From Candidatus Phosphoribacter baldrii (lineage in GTDB: Bacteria > Actinomycetota > Actinomycetes > Actinomycetales > Dermatophilaceae), in assembly GCA_016704565.1 (NCBI GenBank), contig JADIZV010000001.1:868001-932000 (forward strand): a DNA stretch of 64,000 bases, read 5' to 3'. The notes beneath the pieces were generated by a model. The model made no database searches, had not been told where the DNA came from, and worked only from the letters and a program-made list of their open reading frames with translations. Position numbers and translations under genes: made by a program. Shown one piece after another: positions 35,068-45,441 of this stretch. Numbering within the stretch: the first letter of the stretch is position 1; each line of letters opens with the position of its first letter.

Positions 35068-38000
35068 TCAGAGCGCCGTCGTCACCGTGACCAGTTGCTC
35101 ACCGCCCGGGCCCAGCAGCGCGAGGGTGACCTCGACCGGCGAGACCAAGGGGACGAACACGGCATACCTCGCCTCCCTCGGCCACAAGGGGGCCCGCAGC
35201 GGACGGACGACGTGGACTCGGCCGTCCGCGGGGAAGGTGAGTTTCCCGGTCGCGATCGTCGCCAGCGGGAACTGGCCGGTCACCTTGCTCGGGCGTGGTC
35301 GCGGCCTCGGCCACGGTAGCGGGTCAAAGCGGCGCGAAATCCCTTGCACCGCAAGGACGATCCCGGCCGCCGCACCCGTCGGCGCGTCACAGCCGACAGC
35401 CAACAGCACGCCCGTCGGGGTGGTCGACGTGCGGACCACCGTCAGACTGTATGCCGGTGTCGGCACGAACCCGGGCACCGTCACCGTCCGCTCGACGGCC
35501 CGACCCAGGGGGTCGAGCAGGCGAAGCGTGACCGTCGCTGGGGCGGTGGCGTCGGCGGTGCGCAGCCAGACCCGCAGCGGCGTCCGATGGGCGACGCGAG
35601 GGCCGCGCTCCAGCACGGGCGCTGCGGTCGCACCGGCTGGGGCGGTCGTGCCGGGCGTCTCCGGCAGGGCAGGCAGGTCCGTGAGCGCGAGGGTGGTCCC
35701 GTCGGCGACGCCGCCGAGGCGGAACACGCCGGAGGCGGTCACCCGGGCCACCCCGGAGGTTGCCGAGGTGACGACGATGCCGCGGTTGTCTGCGCCCCAG
35801 CGAGCACCGACGAGGGGGTCCAGGTCTGGCCCGCCGGTCGGCGGGACGAGCACCGAGACCACCTCGGAGGCGGCCGACGGCTGACCGCGGACCGCTTGGA
35901 CCGGCACGGTGTCGACGGGTTTGGCCACCACTCGCACCAGCCACGGGTCCCACGAGGCGGGCAAGGTGCCGGTCCAGGTCGCCTCATAGACCGGCGCCCC
36001 GGTGACCGGATCGGGTCCGCCGGCCGGGAGCACCACCGGGATGTCGGCCATCGGGGGGCCCATGCTCTCGTGGTCGCGGGCCGCGCTCTCCGAGCGGGTG
36101 GCATAGAGCAAGAACCGGGCCACCGGCACCCGGCTGGCCGAGAAGAGCCGTGCGGTGACGGTCCCGTCCGTGGCGACGCTGACCCGAGCCAGCGGCGGGG
36201 TGGGCCGACGCAGCCGGGGGGCGGTGGCCGCCTGCAGGTGGATGTGACCGGTCGCGGCCGGGCCGGGCCAGGGCGACTCGATCCCTGTCTCGGACTGGGT
36301 TGTCACGGTGAACAGGTGAATGTCGGTCGAGCCCTTGGGGAGGGTGATATCGGCATCCCGCGCAGCCCCAGGCAGGGTGAGCAGGCGTCGGAACGCCGCC
36401 CGCTGCTTGGTCGGGGTGAGCCCGTCGTATGCCGCCCACAGCGCCGCCAACCGCACTCCCGGAGAGTCGGTCTCGGGCGCCCGTGCGGGCAGCCCGGCGT
36501 GCTGTCGCAGGGCCGTTTCGGAGCACTCCCAGACGATGCAGCTGCGCACCCCGGCGCCACCGGCCGGCAGCGACCAGCGCACCCGCACGTGCGAACTCCC
36601 TTGGGCGTCAGGCGTGCTGCCCATCGGGACGCCCGGCGGGGCGGGCGGCGGCAACGGCACGATCGGCACCGGGCTCGCGGCCGTCGTCACCGCGGGATGG
36701 GCCGCATCCGGGGTGTATGCCGTGGGGCTGGCTCCCACGGCGAGGGTGCTGCGCAGCCACACCTGGACACCCCACCGTTGGGTGGAGGTGAAGTCGAGGG
36801 TGGGCAGGTCACTGACGAGGCGATAACGTCGCCCGCCGTCGCCCTGGCCCGGGCCGGGTGCCATCGGCGTCGATCCGTCCGGAGCCAGAGACACCACCGT
36901 GGCTCCGACGCCGGACGGCACATCTCCGGCGAACGTCATCCCGAGGTCGCGCCGGAAGCACCCGGTCGGCGTGGGGAGGCCGGGGCCCAGCCCAGCCGGA
37001 GGCGCCGAGCTGGCGGAGGCCATGGGGAAGAACAGCGCGACGACCTGCAGCGCCGTCGGCCGCCGTTCGGTCCAGTCCAGCGCCGTCTCCAGGGTGAGGG
37101 TCGCCGGGCAGGCGGGGCTCCCGGCATACCGGGACGTCAGGTCCAGCGAGATGAGGCGAGGGGGCAGCGGCCCCGGCTCGGTTCCGGTGTAGGCGACGTC
37201 GCGCCACGCGGACCAGAGGCCGTGGATGTCGACGAGGGAGACGGCATACCCGACCTGACGGCCGCCGCTGAGGATGGGGATGTCCGCGGCGCCGTCGACG
37301 AAGGCGACCCGTCCCGCGCCGGGCGTCCCGGCCAGGCCGTCCGGGCTGAGGGTGAGTGGGCGGATGCCACCGGCGTCGCGTTCCGGGGCAAGGCTGGTGG
37401 CTTGGGTGTCCGCGACGTCGTAGCGCGCCAGCGTGCCTGCGCCTACCCGCCCCATGGCGGCCGTGTTCGGCAGCCGCGCCCACGAGACTCGGATGCTTTC
37501 ACGCCACGGCGTGTCAGCCGGGTTGGGTGGGACCAAGCCGCTGCGCTCGGCGGTGAGGGCCGCGGCCGGCGGCGTGATCTCGTGCGGCCCGACCTGCGGC
37601 GCGTATGCCGCCACCGTCACCTTGTCCGGCAACGGCGCGGGGGTGCGCTCGTAGTCGGCCGTGACGAGGAAGTCGCGGCCACCGACCGGGACGCGATCGG
37701 GGTCGCCTTCCCGGGTATAGGTGGAGCCGAACCCGGTGGCGAGGTTGAGCAGCGGGTCGGTCTGCGCCGGCAGGGTGAGCATCGACCACGGGCGGATCTC
37801 TGCCGAGCTCTCCAAGGCTGAGGTGCGCCCGTCCTGCGTGGGACCGGGGACCTTCCGGCTCTCCGACAGCGTGTATTGCAGCCGCTCGGGCATTCCGCCG
37901 TCGTAGAGCTTCTCCAGCTCCGGCAGCAGGGTGGTCGCGACCTCCTTGACGACCATGCCCGGGTCGGCGTCGACCCATGGCGGAGCGGTCCGGCCGGTCT

Positions 38001-38715
38001 GGGTGATCGGTGCCCAGCCGATGGGCGGCATACCCCTGCGGAGCCGCTCGACCGCGGCGTCGACAGGCGGCATCGGCGCGGAGACGAGTCCCTGGTCGGA
38101 GGAGTCGTATGCCGTTGCGCCCCACGGCTGTTCGCACGGCAACCCGACAAGCTCGAGCCGCTCCCAGGTGTCGTCGTTGACGACGTCGGCAAGGGTCCGG
38201 ATTCGGACGACAGCGTTGTCGCCGTTGACGAGGACGACCGACGTGGCCCCAGAACACTTGATGAACAGCTGAATCCGGTTGGCGCCAGGCGCCGGGCGGA
38301 CGTCCGCCGCGACGACGTCGTCCATCGACGCGGCCGTCCGGTGGGCGAACACGGCCACCGACGCGGTCGGGTCGATCGGGTCGCACTCGACCATGATGTG
38401 GGCCGCTTCGGCCCCTCCCCAGGTCATTGCGAGCCCGGCCGCGTGCGGCACCGTCGTGACCGGGACTTCCTTCACCCGCTTCGTCGACGGGTTGCCCACC
38501 CACACGGTGAAGGGGCCCCGCGGCACGCCGAGTGCTGCGGCGCACGCCCACCAGACGTGGACGTCCTGGTCCCGTCCGGCCGTCCGCCGCTTCATCTCAT
38601 CGGCCCACTTGACGTCGACGTGCTGATCGGTGCGAAGGGCCCGATAGCCGATCTGGGCCCACGGCAACCGAGTTGCCTCTGCACGGAACAGCAGCGAGGC
38701 GCTCACCCTGGCCAT
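35068..38715 (-). CDS. Giant protein of unknown function, partner of the DUF6603-like protein
   Basis: This 1215-residue protein has no signal peptide and no membrane helix. Several stretches resemble fibronectin-III-like beta domains (for example SSHVRVRWSLPAGGAGVRSCIVWE and EPGPLPPRLISLDLTSRY), and Pro/Val/Thr-rich composition continues throughout, suggesting a string of beta-sandwiches. The start ATG 38715 overlaps the upstream gene stop as TGATG with GGAGGTGGAGGA just ahead, so the two giants are made together. No catalytic motif is recognised. It could be a structural or adhesive partner of the upstream giant. Confidence 0.7.
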   Translation of the reverse strand: MARVSASLLFRAEATRLPWAQIGYRALRTDQHVDVKWADEMKRRTAGRDQDVHVWWACAAALGVPRGPFTVWVGNPSTKRVKEVPVTTVPHAAGLAMTWGGAEAAHIMVECDPIDPTASVAVFAHRTAASMDDVVAADVRPAPGANRIQLFIKCSGATSVVLVNGDNAVVRIRTLADVVNDDTWERLELVGLPCEQPWGATAYDSSDQGLVSAPMPPVDAAVERLRRGMPPIGWAPITQTGRTAPPWVDADPGMVVKEVATTLLPELEKLYDGGMPERLQYTLSESRKVPGPTQDGRTSALESSAEIRPWSMLTLPAQTDPLLNLATGFGSTYTREGDPDRVPVGGRDFLVTADYERTPAPLPDKVTVAAYAPQVGPHEITPPAAALTAERSGLVPPNPADTPWRESIRVSWARLPNTAAMGRVGAGTLARYDVADTQATSLAPERDAGGIRPLTLSPDGLAGTPGAGRVAFVDGAADIPILSGGRQVGYAVSLVDIHGLWSAWRDVAYTGTEPGPLPPRLISLDLTSRYAGSPACPATLTLETALDWTERRPTALQVVALFFPMASASSAPPAGLGPGLPTPTGCFRRDLGMTFAGDVPSGVGATVVSLAPDGSTPMAPGPGQGDGGRRYRLVSDLPTLDFTSTQRWGVQVWLRSTLAVGASPTAYTPDAAHPAVTTAASPVPIVPLPPPAPPGVPMGSTPDAQGSSHVRVRWSLPAGGAGVRSCIVWECSETALRQHAGLPARAPETDSPGVRLAALWAAYDGLTPTKQRAAFRRLLTLPGAARDADITLPKGSTDIHLFTVTTQSETGIESPWPGPAATGHIHLQAATAPRLRRPTPPLARVSVATDGTVTARLFSASRVPVARFLLYATRSESAARDHESMGPPMADIPVVLPAGGPDPVTGAPVYEATWTGTLPASWDPWLVRVVAKPVDTVPVQAVRGQPSAASEVVSVLVPPTGGPDLDPLVGARWGADNRGIVVTSATSGVARVTASGVFRLGGVADGTTLALTDLPALPETPGTTAPAGATAAPVLERGPRVAHRTPLRVWLRTADATAPATVTLRLLDPLGRAVERTVTVPGFVPTPAYSLTVVRTSTTPTGVLLAVGCDAPTGAAAGIVLAVQGISRRFDPLPWPRPRPRPSKVTGQFPLATIATGKLTFPADGRVHVVRPLRAPLWPREARYAVFVPLVSPVEVTLALLGPGGEQLVTVTTAL

Positions 38716-41700
38716 CAGTCCTCCACCTCCCACGGCGCGCGCTGGAGCGACACTCGCACGACGGTCCGTCGTCGTTCGGCGACTGCCGCGAGGGGGTCGG
38801 CCGCGAGCACGAGATCCAAGCGAGCCTCGGTGCCGCGAGCCCCGGGAGCGAGCAGGACGACCGCCCTGGTGCGCCCTGGGCAGGCGATGATCCGGTTGAC
38901 CGTGGCGCGGGGCAGGTCACCCGCGGCGACCGGCGCCGTGCTCGTCGCCAACGACAACCAGTCACCGGCCACCCCGGCCCACCAGTGGTGTAGCGGATCG
39001 GCCGCGTCGACCGGACCGGTGACCTGCGTGGGCATGACCCGCGAGCGCCAGAGCGGTTCGCTGCTCTCGACGACGATGGCGATCGGTTGCGGGACCGCAT
39101 CACCGGACCAGAGCACCTCGACCGCGGGGAACGCCGGGGTCGTCGGGACACCGAGTCCCGCGCCCTGGTATGCCGCGTCCACCTGGTCGCCGGTCGGCTG
39201 GCCGGGGAGGGCGGTGAGGGCAGCAGGGGTCGGGATCAGCCGGGCCCGCACCGAGGCCGGTGCGATGTAACTGACCAGATGATCGAGCGAGTCGAACCGC
39301 GACGTCGTGAACGGCACGCGGTGGACCAAACCGGTGGCCGAGGCCGGCGCCCCGGTCGGGACCGCGTGGACGTCGATGAGGTAGTCGGTCAGCGGCTCGA
39401 ACGTGTAGGGCAGGGTCACCGTCACCGTGTGGTCGGAGCTGCCCGACGTGTCGATGCACGGCAGGTCGAGTTCGTCGAGCATGGTGGCAATGGCCTCCGA
39501 CCACGGGGTCTTGATGGCGAGTCCCTTGCTCAGCAAGGCGCTCGGCCCAACGGGGATGGTCACGGGTGCGCCGGGCGCGCCGCCGCCGGGAGGCTCGGGA
39601 TGCTTGCCCGACGCCGACCGCACGACGACCCGCAGTTCCTTCCCGTATGCCGCGAACAGGTCGGTCACCTGCTGGTGCGCCAGGGCGATCCGCACGGGTT
39701 CGGTGCAGAAGACACCGACGTCGCCCATGCCGGGGGCGCTGGCCAGCACCCACGGTCCCAGGTCGGTTGGCGACGCGCTCGCGGGCTCGGTGCCGAACTC
39801 ATAAGACTGGGTCTGGTTCGGCTGCCAGGTGGGAGTGGTGCTCGCTGGCGGTTGGGTGTCCTGCTTGACCGACGCGGCGCGCCAGGTCACCGACACCGTG
39901 TAGGTCGTGCCGGGGCTCAACAGGGCACGGTCGTCCGGGTCCTGGGTGAGGGCCGACTGCAGGGCGTCTCGGTCCTCCTCGATGGTCGTGGTGTCCCACG
40001 ACTCGCGCCAGGCTTCGCTGGCCAGCACGCCGGTGACCGCGACGATGTAGAACGGCAGCAGACCCTTGCCGAAGGCGCCCTGGCCGTCGTCGCGCCAGCC
40101 AATGACGACCGAGCCGATCTCCTTGTCGAGCTTGCGCAGCGGCACCCACACCACGGCATACCCGCGCCCGCCCGAGGAGATGAGTGCGGCGATCCGGGCG
40201 GCGCGCAGCACGGGGTCCAGCCACGGCCCGTTCGGGTCGGTGAGCTGGCTGGGGATGGGGTTGGTCGTGGTCACCCGGTCGGTTCCGGTGAGTGGGTGCT
40301 CCGTGATGACGTCACCGTCCGGGGTCTCGACGCGCAGGATGATCCCGCGTTCCAAGGCCCGCTCGGGCACCACCATGAGCACCGACAGCTCCAGCGCGGG
40401 CTCCGACGGTGTGAGCCGCACCGCGTCGCGCAGTTTGTCGGGCGTGAATCCCGCTGCTTCCCAAGCCTTCTTGACCAGTTCCTGGTCGGTCTGGTCTCCC
40501 CTTGGGGCGGGCGCGGGGAGATCGTCGACCGGCGAGCGCAGGATCGCACCGCGACACTGTGACTGCGTCGTCTCAGGTGACCATGCCGTGCTCACGTGGT
40601 GGCCGGCGAGGTCGCTGAGCGAGACGCCTGCGGTCATCGCCACCACGGCTTGCTGGTATGCCGCCTCGCCGAAGGCCGATCCGGCAGCGCTCGGGCCGGA
40701 CGTGAGGTCCTTGGCCAAGCTCGTCGTCATCCGACGCAGGGCTGACCGGGTCGGGGAGTCCAGGTCGCGCTTGGAGCACGGGACGTGGTCGCCGACGACC
40801 CGCGCCGGGTCGGTGCCTTGCAGCAGGTCGACCTCGGGGTGCTTCGCGACCCGCCAGGGTTCGGTGACCTCCAGCTGACCCTGCGCCGGCTCGGACCGCA
40901 CGGTGTCCGGCGGGTCGGGCCACGGTATGCCGTCCAGCACCCACCCGGGGATGCTCGGCCCCCAGGGCGAGTCGGCGAAAGTCCACAAGAGTGGCGCCGA
41001 CGGCGCGGCCGGGTGACAGACGGTGCCCCACCGCTCGTGCACCGAACGGATGAGCTCCTCGCCGTAGGGGATGGCCCGAGAGAACGGAGTCGGCAGCCAG
41101 TTGAGCAGCGCGAGGGCCGTCGTCGGCACCGGCTGGCCCGGCGGGCGCCCGGTCCACCATGAGCTGGGTGTCTTGCCGCCGGTGGCCGGGATGAGTGCCC
41201 CCGAGAGGGTGACGCTCAGCACCTCATAGCGCCACCAACGCTCGCCGATCCGGGTCCACGGGTTGGCGCCCGCCCCAGTCTGGCCGAGAGCGTCGGCGCC
41301 CATGACCGCGTTCGGTGCGACGGTGGGTGCCGCGTCGAAGGTGATGACGGGGATTGCATCAAGCGGGACCCGAAGCAGCGGGGCGGCCGCGCCACCGGTG
41401 TCGCGGGCGTCGCCGAGCTTGCCGTCGATGGCCCGTCCGGTGCCCGAGCCTTCGACGAGGGCGGGGCTGCGCGACACCAGGCTGACCCCGGCAACGAGCG
41501 GCTTGGCGGCCGGGTCGTCGTCCGGCACCGAGCCGATGGTCAACGAGACGCAGCCCTTGATCTCGAAGAAGAACAGGTCGATCGAGCCACAGACCTCGCC
41601 ATAGACATAGGGCTGGTCCTGGACGACGCCGCCCACCACGCGCTTGCCCACCATGACAGTGAGCTCGGCCGAGGCCCCGATCGAGATGATGAACAACCGC

Positions 41701-42494
41701 AGCTCGCCCCGGGCGTAGATCTTCCCGGCGATGAAGAACGGGTCGAAGCCGACGATGGCGTCGAAGCCGGCCGCCACCTCAAGGTAGAGCCCGATCGACT
41801 TGCTGCCCATGAGGACGGCCGAGATGTGGAAGCCGGTTGCGATCCCCAGGCCGCTGGACACGGCCGGCAGCCCTGGGATGGCCACCCCGTTGCCGTGGAT
41901 CATGAGATAGCCGCTGCCGGTGATGACGTCGAGCACCGAGACGGTGACCCGGTCGGTGTAGGTCCCCAGGTCGACGAACCAGTTCTGCACCTGCTGGGTG
42001 GAGAAGAACGCGGTCACCGGCACCCGCACGGTGAGGATCGACTCGATCTCGTATGCCGCGACCACCCCGATGGTGATCGTCCCGCGCCCGAAGTCCAGGT
42101 CCAGGACCGCAAGGAAGGTCGCGCTCTGGTTGGACTTCAGAGCCGGCGGGGCCTTGATGAGGTCGGCCTTGAGGACGAACAGCAGCCTGGGGCCGGGGAC
42201 CTCGATGAGGACGATGCCCTTGAGGTGGACGATGTAGCCGCCCTCAAGCGTCCCGAGCAGCACACCCGCCGCGAAGGCGTAGTGCCCGGGCTGCAGCGAC
42301 CAGCCGGCCGGGTCCATGACGCCGCCGGGCCGGGCGAACTGGTCCTGCAACCATTTGAGCGCCGGCACGGGAGCACTGGCGTCCTCAACGCGGCCGTGGT
42401 TGATCCCGACCCCGGCGAGGATCCCAAACAGGCCCAGCCCCGAACTGCCGAGCACGAGCGGCACGGGGAACTCGACCTCGACGCCGAGCAGCAC
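38715..42494 (-). CDS. C-terminal part of a frameshifted giant protein (DUF6603-like)
   Basis: This 1259-codon open frame begins inside a conserved region (LLGVEVEFPVPLVLGSSGLGLFGILAGVG). Residues 1-330 are the continuation of the beta-rich domain that starts in the upstream frame and resembles DUF6603; the rest is a long series of beta domains of unknown type. Deleting one G in the GGCCGG run at about 42521-42526 would join it in frame with the upstream fragment (..ASASLA-VRQAGGVTGV-LLGVEVEF). The GTG at 42494 has no convincing ribosome site, so separate translation is doubtful. Together the two pieces make about 2240 residues. Confidence 0.65.
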   Translation of the reverse strand: MLLGVEVEFPVPLVLGSSGLGLFGILAGVGINHGRVEDASAPVPALKWLQDQFARPGGVMDPAGWSLQPGHYAFAAGVLLGTLEGGYIVHLKGIVLIEVPGPRLLFVLKADLIKAPPALKSNQSATFLAVLDLDFGRGTITIGVVAAYEIESILTVRVPVTAFFSTQQVQNWFVDLGTYTDRVTVSVLDVITGSGYLMIHGNGVAIPGLPAVSSGLGIATGFHISAVLMGSKSIGLYLEVAAGFDAIVGFDPFFIAGKIYARGELRLFIISIGASAELTVMVGKRVVGGVVQDQPYVYGEVCGSIDLFFFEIKGCVSLTIGSVPDDDPAAKPLVAGVSLVSRSPALVEGSGTGRAIDGKLGDARDTGGAAAPLLRVPLDAIPVITFDAAPTVAPNAVMGADALGQTGAGANPWTRIGERWWRYEVLSVTLSGALIPATGGKTPSSWWTGRPPGQPVPTTALALLNWLPTPFSRAIPYGEELIRSVHERWGTVCHPAAPSAPLLWTFADSPWGPSIPGWVLDGIPWPDPPDTVRSEPAQGQLEVTEPWRVAKHPEVDLLQGTDPARVVGDHVPCSKRDLDSPTRSALRRMTTSLAKDLTSGPSAAGSAFGEAAYQQAVVAMTAGVSLSDLAGHHVSTAWSPETTQSQCRGAILRSPVDDLPAPAPRGDQTDQELVKKAWEAAGFTPDKLRDAVRLTPSEPALELSVLMVVPERALERGIILRVETPDGDVITEHPLTGTDRVTTTNPIPSQLTDPNGPWLDPVLRAARIAALISSGGRGYAVVWVPLRKLDKEIGSVVIGWRDDGQGAFGKGLLPFYIVAVTGVLASEAWRESWDTTTIEEDRDALQSALTQDPDDRALLSPGTTYTVSVTWRAASVKQDTQPPASTTPTWQPNQTQSYEFGTEPASASPTDLGPWVLASAPGMGDVGVFCTEPVRIALAHQQVTDLFAAYGKELRVVVRSASGKHPEPPGGGAPGAPVTIPVGPSALLSKGLAIKTPWSEAIATMLDELDLPCIDTSGSSDHTVTVTLPYTFEPLTDYLIDVHAVPTGAPASATGLVHRVPFTTSRFDSLDHLVSYIAPASVRARLIPTPAALTALPGQPTGDQVDAAYQGAGLGVPTTPAFPAVEVLWSGDAVPQPIAIVVESSEPLWRSRVMPTQVTGPVDAADPLHHWWAGVAGDWLSLATSTAPVAAGDLPRATVNRIIACPGRTRAVVLLAPGARGTEARLDLVLAADPLAAVAERRRTVVRVSLQRAPWEVED

Positions 42495-45441
42495 GCCGGT
42501 GACCCCGCCGGCCTGACGGACCGGCCAGACTCGCGCTGGCGCGAAGCTTGAGCGGGATGAGCTGCAGGTCGAACGACCCGGAGAAGCCCCCAGTCTCGAA
42601 CGACAGGTAGCCGCGCCCGGTGAGGACGTTGGGGATGTCGACGCTGGCGCCGAACTTGGTCAGCTGCAGGTCCAGCGGCGGGCCGTCGACCCGGGCCCGG
42701 ACCCGGACGGTCTCGATGGTGATGACGCCGAGGTCCAGCCCCATCCCGACCTCGACCTCAAGGTAGGTCGGGTTGTCGCGGCTGACCCGCACGCCGAGGA
42801 TCCGCAAGATGTTGTCCAGCGGAGGACTGGCGGTGAGGCTGCCCGCAGGGATGTCCAAGGTGTATCCCCGGTCGGGGAAGAACACCGGGAGCGGGATGTA
42901 GTCGACGCCGCCGCCGCTCGCCGGGGCGGTGTCCCACGACGACCGCAGGCCGATCGCCTTGTAACGCGTGACGATCGGATGCGCCGGGTCGACCCGCACG
43001 AGGGTGAGGTCGAAGGAGAAGGCCGCCTCGATGTCAACGAGGACGGTGACCTGGGTGCCGCGCTGGGAGACGGTCGTGATGCCGTCCGAGCCGAGGATGC
43101 CCTGGGACACGATGATCTCGGCACCGCGCAGCGTCAACCGGTGGGTGTGCAACAGGTCCGATGCCCCGAGTGCCACCGACCCGAGGGCCACGACCGCCCC
43201 GGCCGCCGGAGACAGCTCGGTCGCGCTCGCGGTGAGCGGCGCGAGGATGGACAGCGCCCCGAGGACGTCCAGCGCGACCTGGTTGGCGTTGCTGTCCTTC
43301 ATCTCGGCCAGACCGTCGAGGTCGCCCTCCTTGGCCCGGAACTCGCCGCTGACCTCCCACGCGCCCTGGTCCTCCGCGATGCGCAGCCGGACGAGGAACG
43401 TGCAGATCCCGTCGGCCGGGTTGCGTGGCCCGTTGCGCAGAGCCGGTTGTCCGCGGCGACGCAGTGACGCCTCGGTGGCGGTCTCGATGTCGAACTCGCC
43501 GTAGATCTCGCACCGGACGAAGGTGCTGCGCACCAGCTCGACCCGGACCCCGATCTTGTGGAAGCAGTCCGGTGGTGCGGCGCGGGTCGGCGTCGGGTCG
43601 GTCGTCACCGGGGTGGGCGGGGCTGGGCGGCTCAGCTCGCCGGTCACCGTGATCGAGGCCGGTGGGTCGGCGCTCACAGCCCGTGCCCGCCACCAGGATC
43701 CGGACCCGGCTGCCGGAGCGGGCTGCCCATCGATCGAGGTCCCTGCGCGCGCGGCGGCCGTCCCGTCGGCGCTGCCGGCGACAACGTTGGTGTAGCCCAC
43801 CGAGCGCAAGGCGGCGATCATCCCGTCGCGCCGCCGAGCGGACAGCGCGCGGTTGCGTTCCTCCTGCGCAGTGCTCGAATCGCCCTCGTAGGACGCATAA
43901 CCGCTCACCGTCAGCTGGGTCCCCGCGCCGATGATCGGCAGTCGGGCCCGGGCGTGGTCGATGAACAGCGCGGTGGCCGAGTGATGGGTCCGGTCGGTGG
44001 CCGGGCCGATGTGCGTGTTGGCGGGGTTGACGGCATACGCATCGCCGTCGGCGACCTTGGGGCGGTCGAAGAGGTAATAGGCGTCGAGGGTCTGCACCTG
44101 TCCGGCCGTCGTCACTGCGGTGACGGCGACGGTCGCGCCCTGCGCGACGGGCACCTCGGCCTCGGTGCCGGTGTGGGTGCCGCCCGTCCAGGTCCACGTC
44201 GCCGCGGCACCGGTGGACAGGCGCACCCGCGCGCTCGTCGGGGTGCTCGGCTCGACGAGCACGAGGTATGCCGTCTGGCTGGAGGTCGTCCGCACCCGCA
44301 CCGGGGTGCCACTCGCCCCCGGCGTGACCGGGGTGGCGGCGCGGCTCACCGTGATGGTGCGGCTGGTGACGACCGGTCCGCCGCCGACGGCGGTGAGCTC
44401 GACGACGACGGAGATCGACCCGGTCGCCGGTGTCGTGACAGTCGCGCGGTCGTCGTCGGTGCGCACGCCGTTGACGGTGATCGCCACGTCGTAGGCGCCC
44501 AGACCGCCGGACGACTCGGCATACACCGTCGTCGTCTCCGGCAGCGACGCGGAGTCTCCGGTGAACCCGATCTGGCGCCCGGCGTCGGTGATGAAGCGGA
44601 CGACGATCGAAGGAGCGTGGCCGCGGTTGACCACCTCGGCCTCGAACAGCCCGGTGACGCCTTCGTGGACGCCGAAGCCGATCCAGAGGTTCTCGACGCC
44701 GGCCATGACCGACAGGCCGTCCAGGCCCTCAGGGGCGACGAACAGTCGGGCGTCGGGGAGGTAGAAGCCCTGCCAGTTCGCCGGCATCGCCCTGGCCCCG
44801 GCGGGGACACCGCTTGGTCCGGCCGTCCCCGACAGATCCAATACCGCTGTGCGGAAAGCGAATCCGACGGTGTCAGACGGCCCGACCAGCGCGTAGGGCG
44901 GCTCCATCCGGATGAACTCGTAGATCTGGTCGACCCCCGGACCGGCCGTGGCCGCCGACAACAGGTCGACCCCGACCGACCCGCCGGACAGTTGCTGCAC
45001 CCGCACTCGCAGGGCAGGCAGGGTGAAGCCGACGACCGGGTTCGCCGGGTCGAAGCGCAAGTGCCCGAACGTGTCGAGCATCGCTCCGCGCAGGAACGGC
45101 ATACGGATTCGCAAGGAGGGCGCATGGAGGATGACCCGCCACCCGCCGTCCTGGGTGCCGCCCGGACCGGTGAGGTGCAAGCCGAGCTCGACCGTGACGT
45201 GAGGGTCAGGGAACTCGATGGGCGTCCCCGACGACCCGCTCGACGTGCTGAACCCGCCCGTGCGCGGGTCGAGGGCAAGGGGGCCGGTGAGGTCCTCGGT
45301 CGCCGTGTAGGTCGACCAGGTGCCGTCCGACTCCGTCGTCTCCACCGGCCCGGTGGCGGTCAGGCCATCCAGCAGCGGGCGCAATCCGTCGAGTTCACCA
45401 GAGTCGCGCAGCCCAGCGGGCAGCTCGTCCCACAACGCCAT
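42385..45441 (-). CDS. N-terminal part of a frameshifted giant protein (OmpA-like plus start of DUF6603-like region)
   Basis: The ATG at 45441 has GAGGAA seven bases upstream. Residues 1-330 are beta-rich and unassigned; about 330-420 look like an Ig/PKD-type domain. About 470-560 form an OmpA-like peptidoglycan-binding domain (LTVSGYASYEGDSSTAQEERNRALSARR). From about 625 a DUF6603-like region begins and continues past the frameshift. After codon about 972 (42525) the sequence turns into Arg/Gly-rich junk until 42385, the mark of a lost frame. With no signal peptide, the OmpA-like domain may be structural rather than wall-binding. Confidence 0.65.
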   Translation of the reverse strand: MALWDELPAGLRDSGELDGLRPLLDGLTATGPVETTESDGTWSTYTATEDLTGPLALDPRTGGFSTSSGSSGTPIEFPDPHVTVELGLHLTGPGGTQDGGWRVILHAPSLRIRMPFLRGAMLDTFGHLRFDPANPVVGFTLPALRVRVQQLSGGSVGVDLLSAATAGPGVDQIYEFIRMEPPYALVGPSDTVGFAFRTAVLDLSGTAGPSGVPAGARAMPANWQGFYLPDARLFVAPEGLDGLSVMAGVENLWIGFGVHEGVTGLFEAEVVNRGHAPSIVVRFITDAGRQIGFTGDSASLPETTTVYAESSGGLGAYDVAITVNGVRTDDDRATVTTPATGSISVVVELTAVGGGPVVTSRTITVSRAATPVTPGASGTPVRVRTTSSQTAYLVLVEPSTPTSARVRLSTGAAATWTWTGGTHTGTEAEVPVAQGATVAVTAVTTAGQVQTLDAYYLFDRPKVADGDAYAVNPANTHIGPATDRTHHSATALFIDHARARLPIIGAGTQLTVSGYASYEGDSSTAQEERNRALSARRRDGMIAALRSVGYTNVVAGSADGTAAARAGTSIDGQPAPAAGSGSWWRARAVSADPPASITVTGELSRPAPPTPVTTDPTPTRAAPPDCFHKIGVRVELVRSTFVRCEIYGEFDIETATEASLRRRGQPALRNGPRNPADGICTFLVRLRIAEDQGAWEVSGEFRAKEGDLDGLAEMKDSNANQVALDVLGALSILAPLTASATELSPAAGAVVALGSVALGASDLLHTHRLTLRGAEIIVSQGILGSDGITTVSQRGTQVTVLVDIEAAFSFDLTLVRVDPAHPIVTRYKAIGLRSSWDTAPASGGGVDYIPLPVFFPDRGYTLDIPAGSLTASPPLDNILRILGVRVSRDNPTYLEVEVGMGLDLGVITIETVRVRARVDGPPLDLQLTKFGASVDIPNVLTGRGYLSFETGGFSGSFDLQLIPLKLRASASLAGPSGRRGHRRAARRRGRVPRAARARQFGAGPVWDPRRGRDQPRPR

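Noticed and set aside
35344..37821. 825-codon plus-strand open frame over the giant-protein gene
   Set aside because: Low-complexity Arg/Gly/His-rich translation, no start signal, opposite a long frame with normal protein composition and a good ribosome site. It is a shadow frame.
42521..42526. Programmed ribosomal frameshift in the giant protein
   Set aside because: No X-XXY-YYZ slippery heptamer, no obvious downstream structure examined, and a single G in a short run is simpler as an indel or base-call error. Kept only as a possibility.
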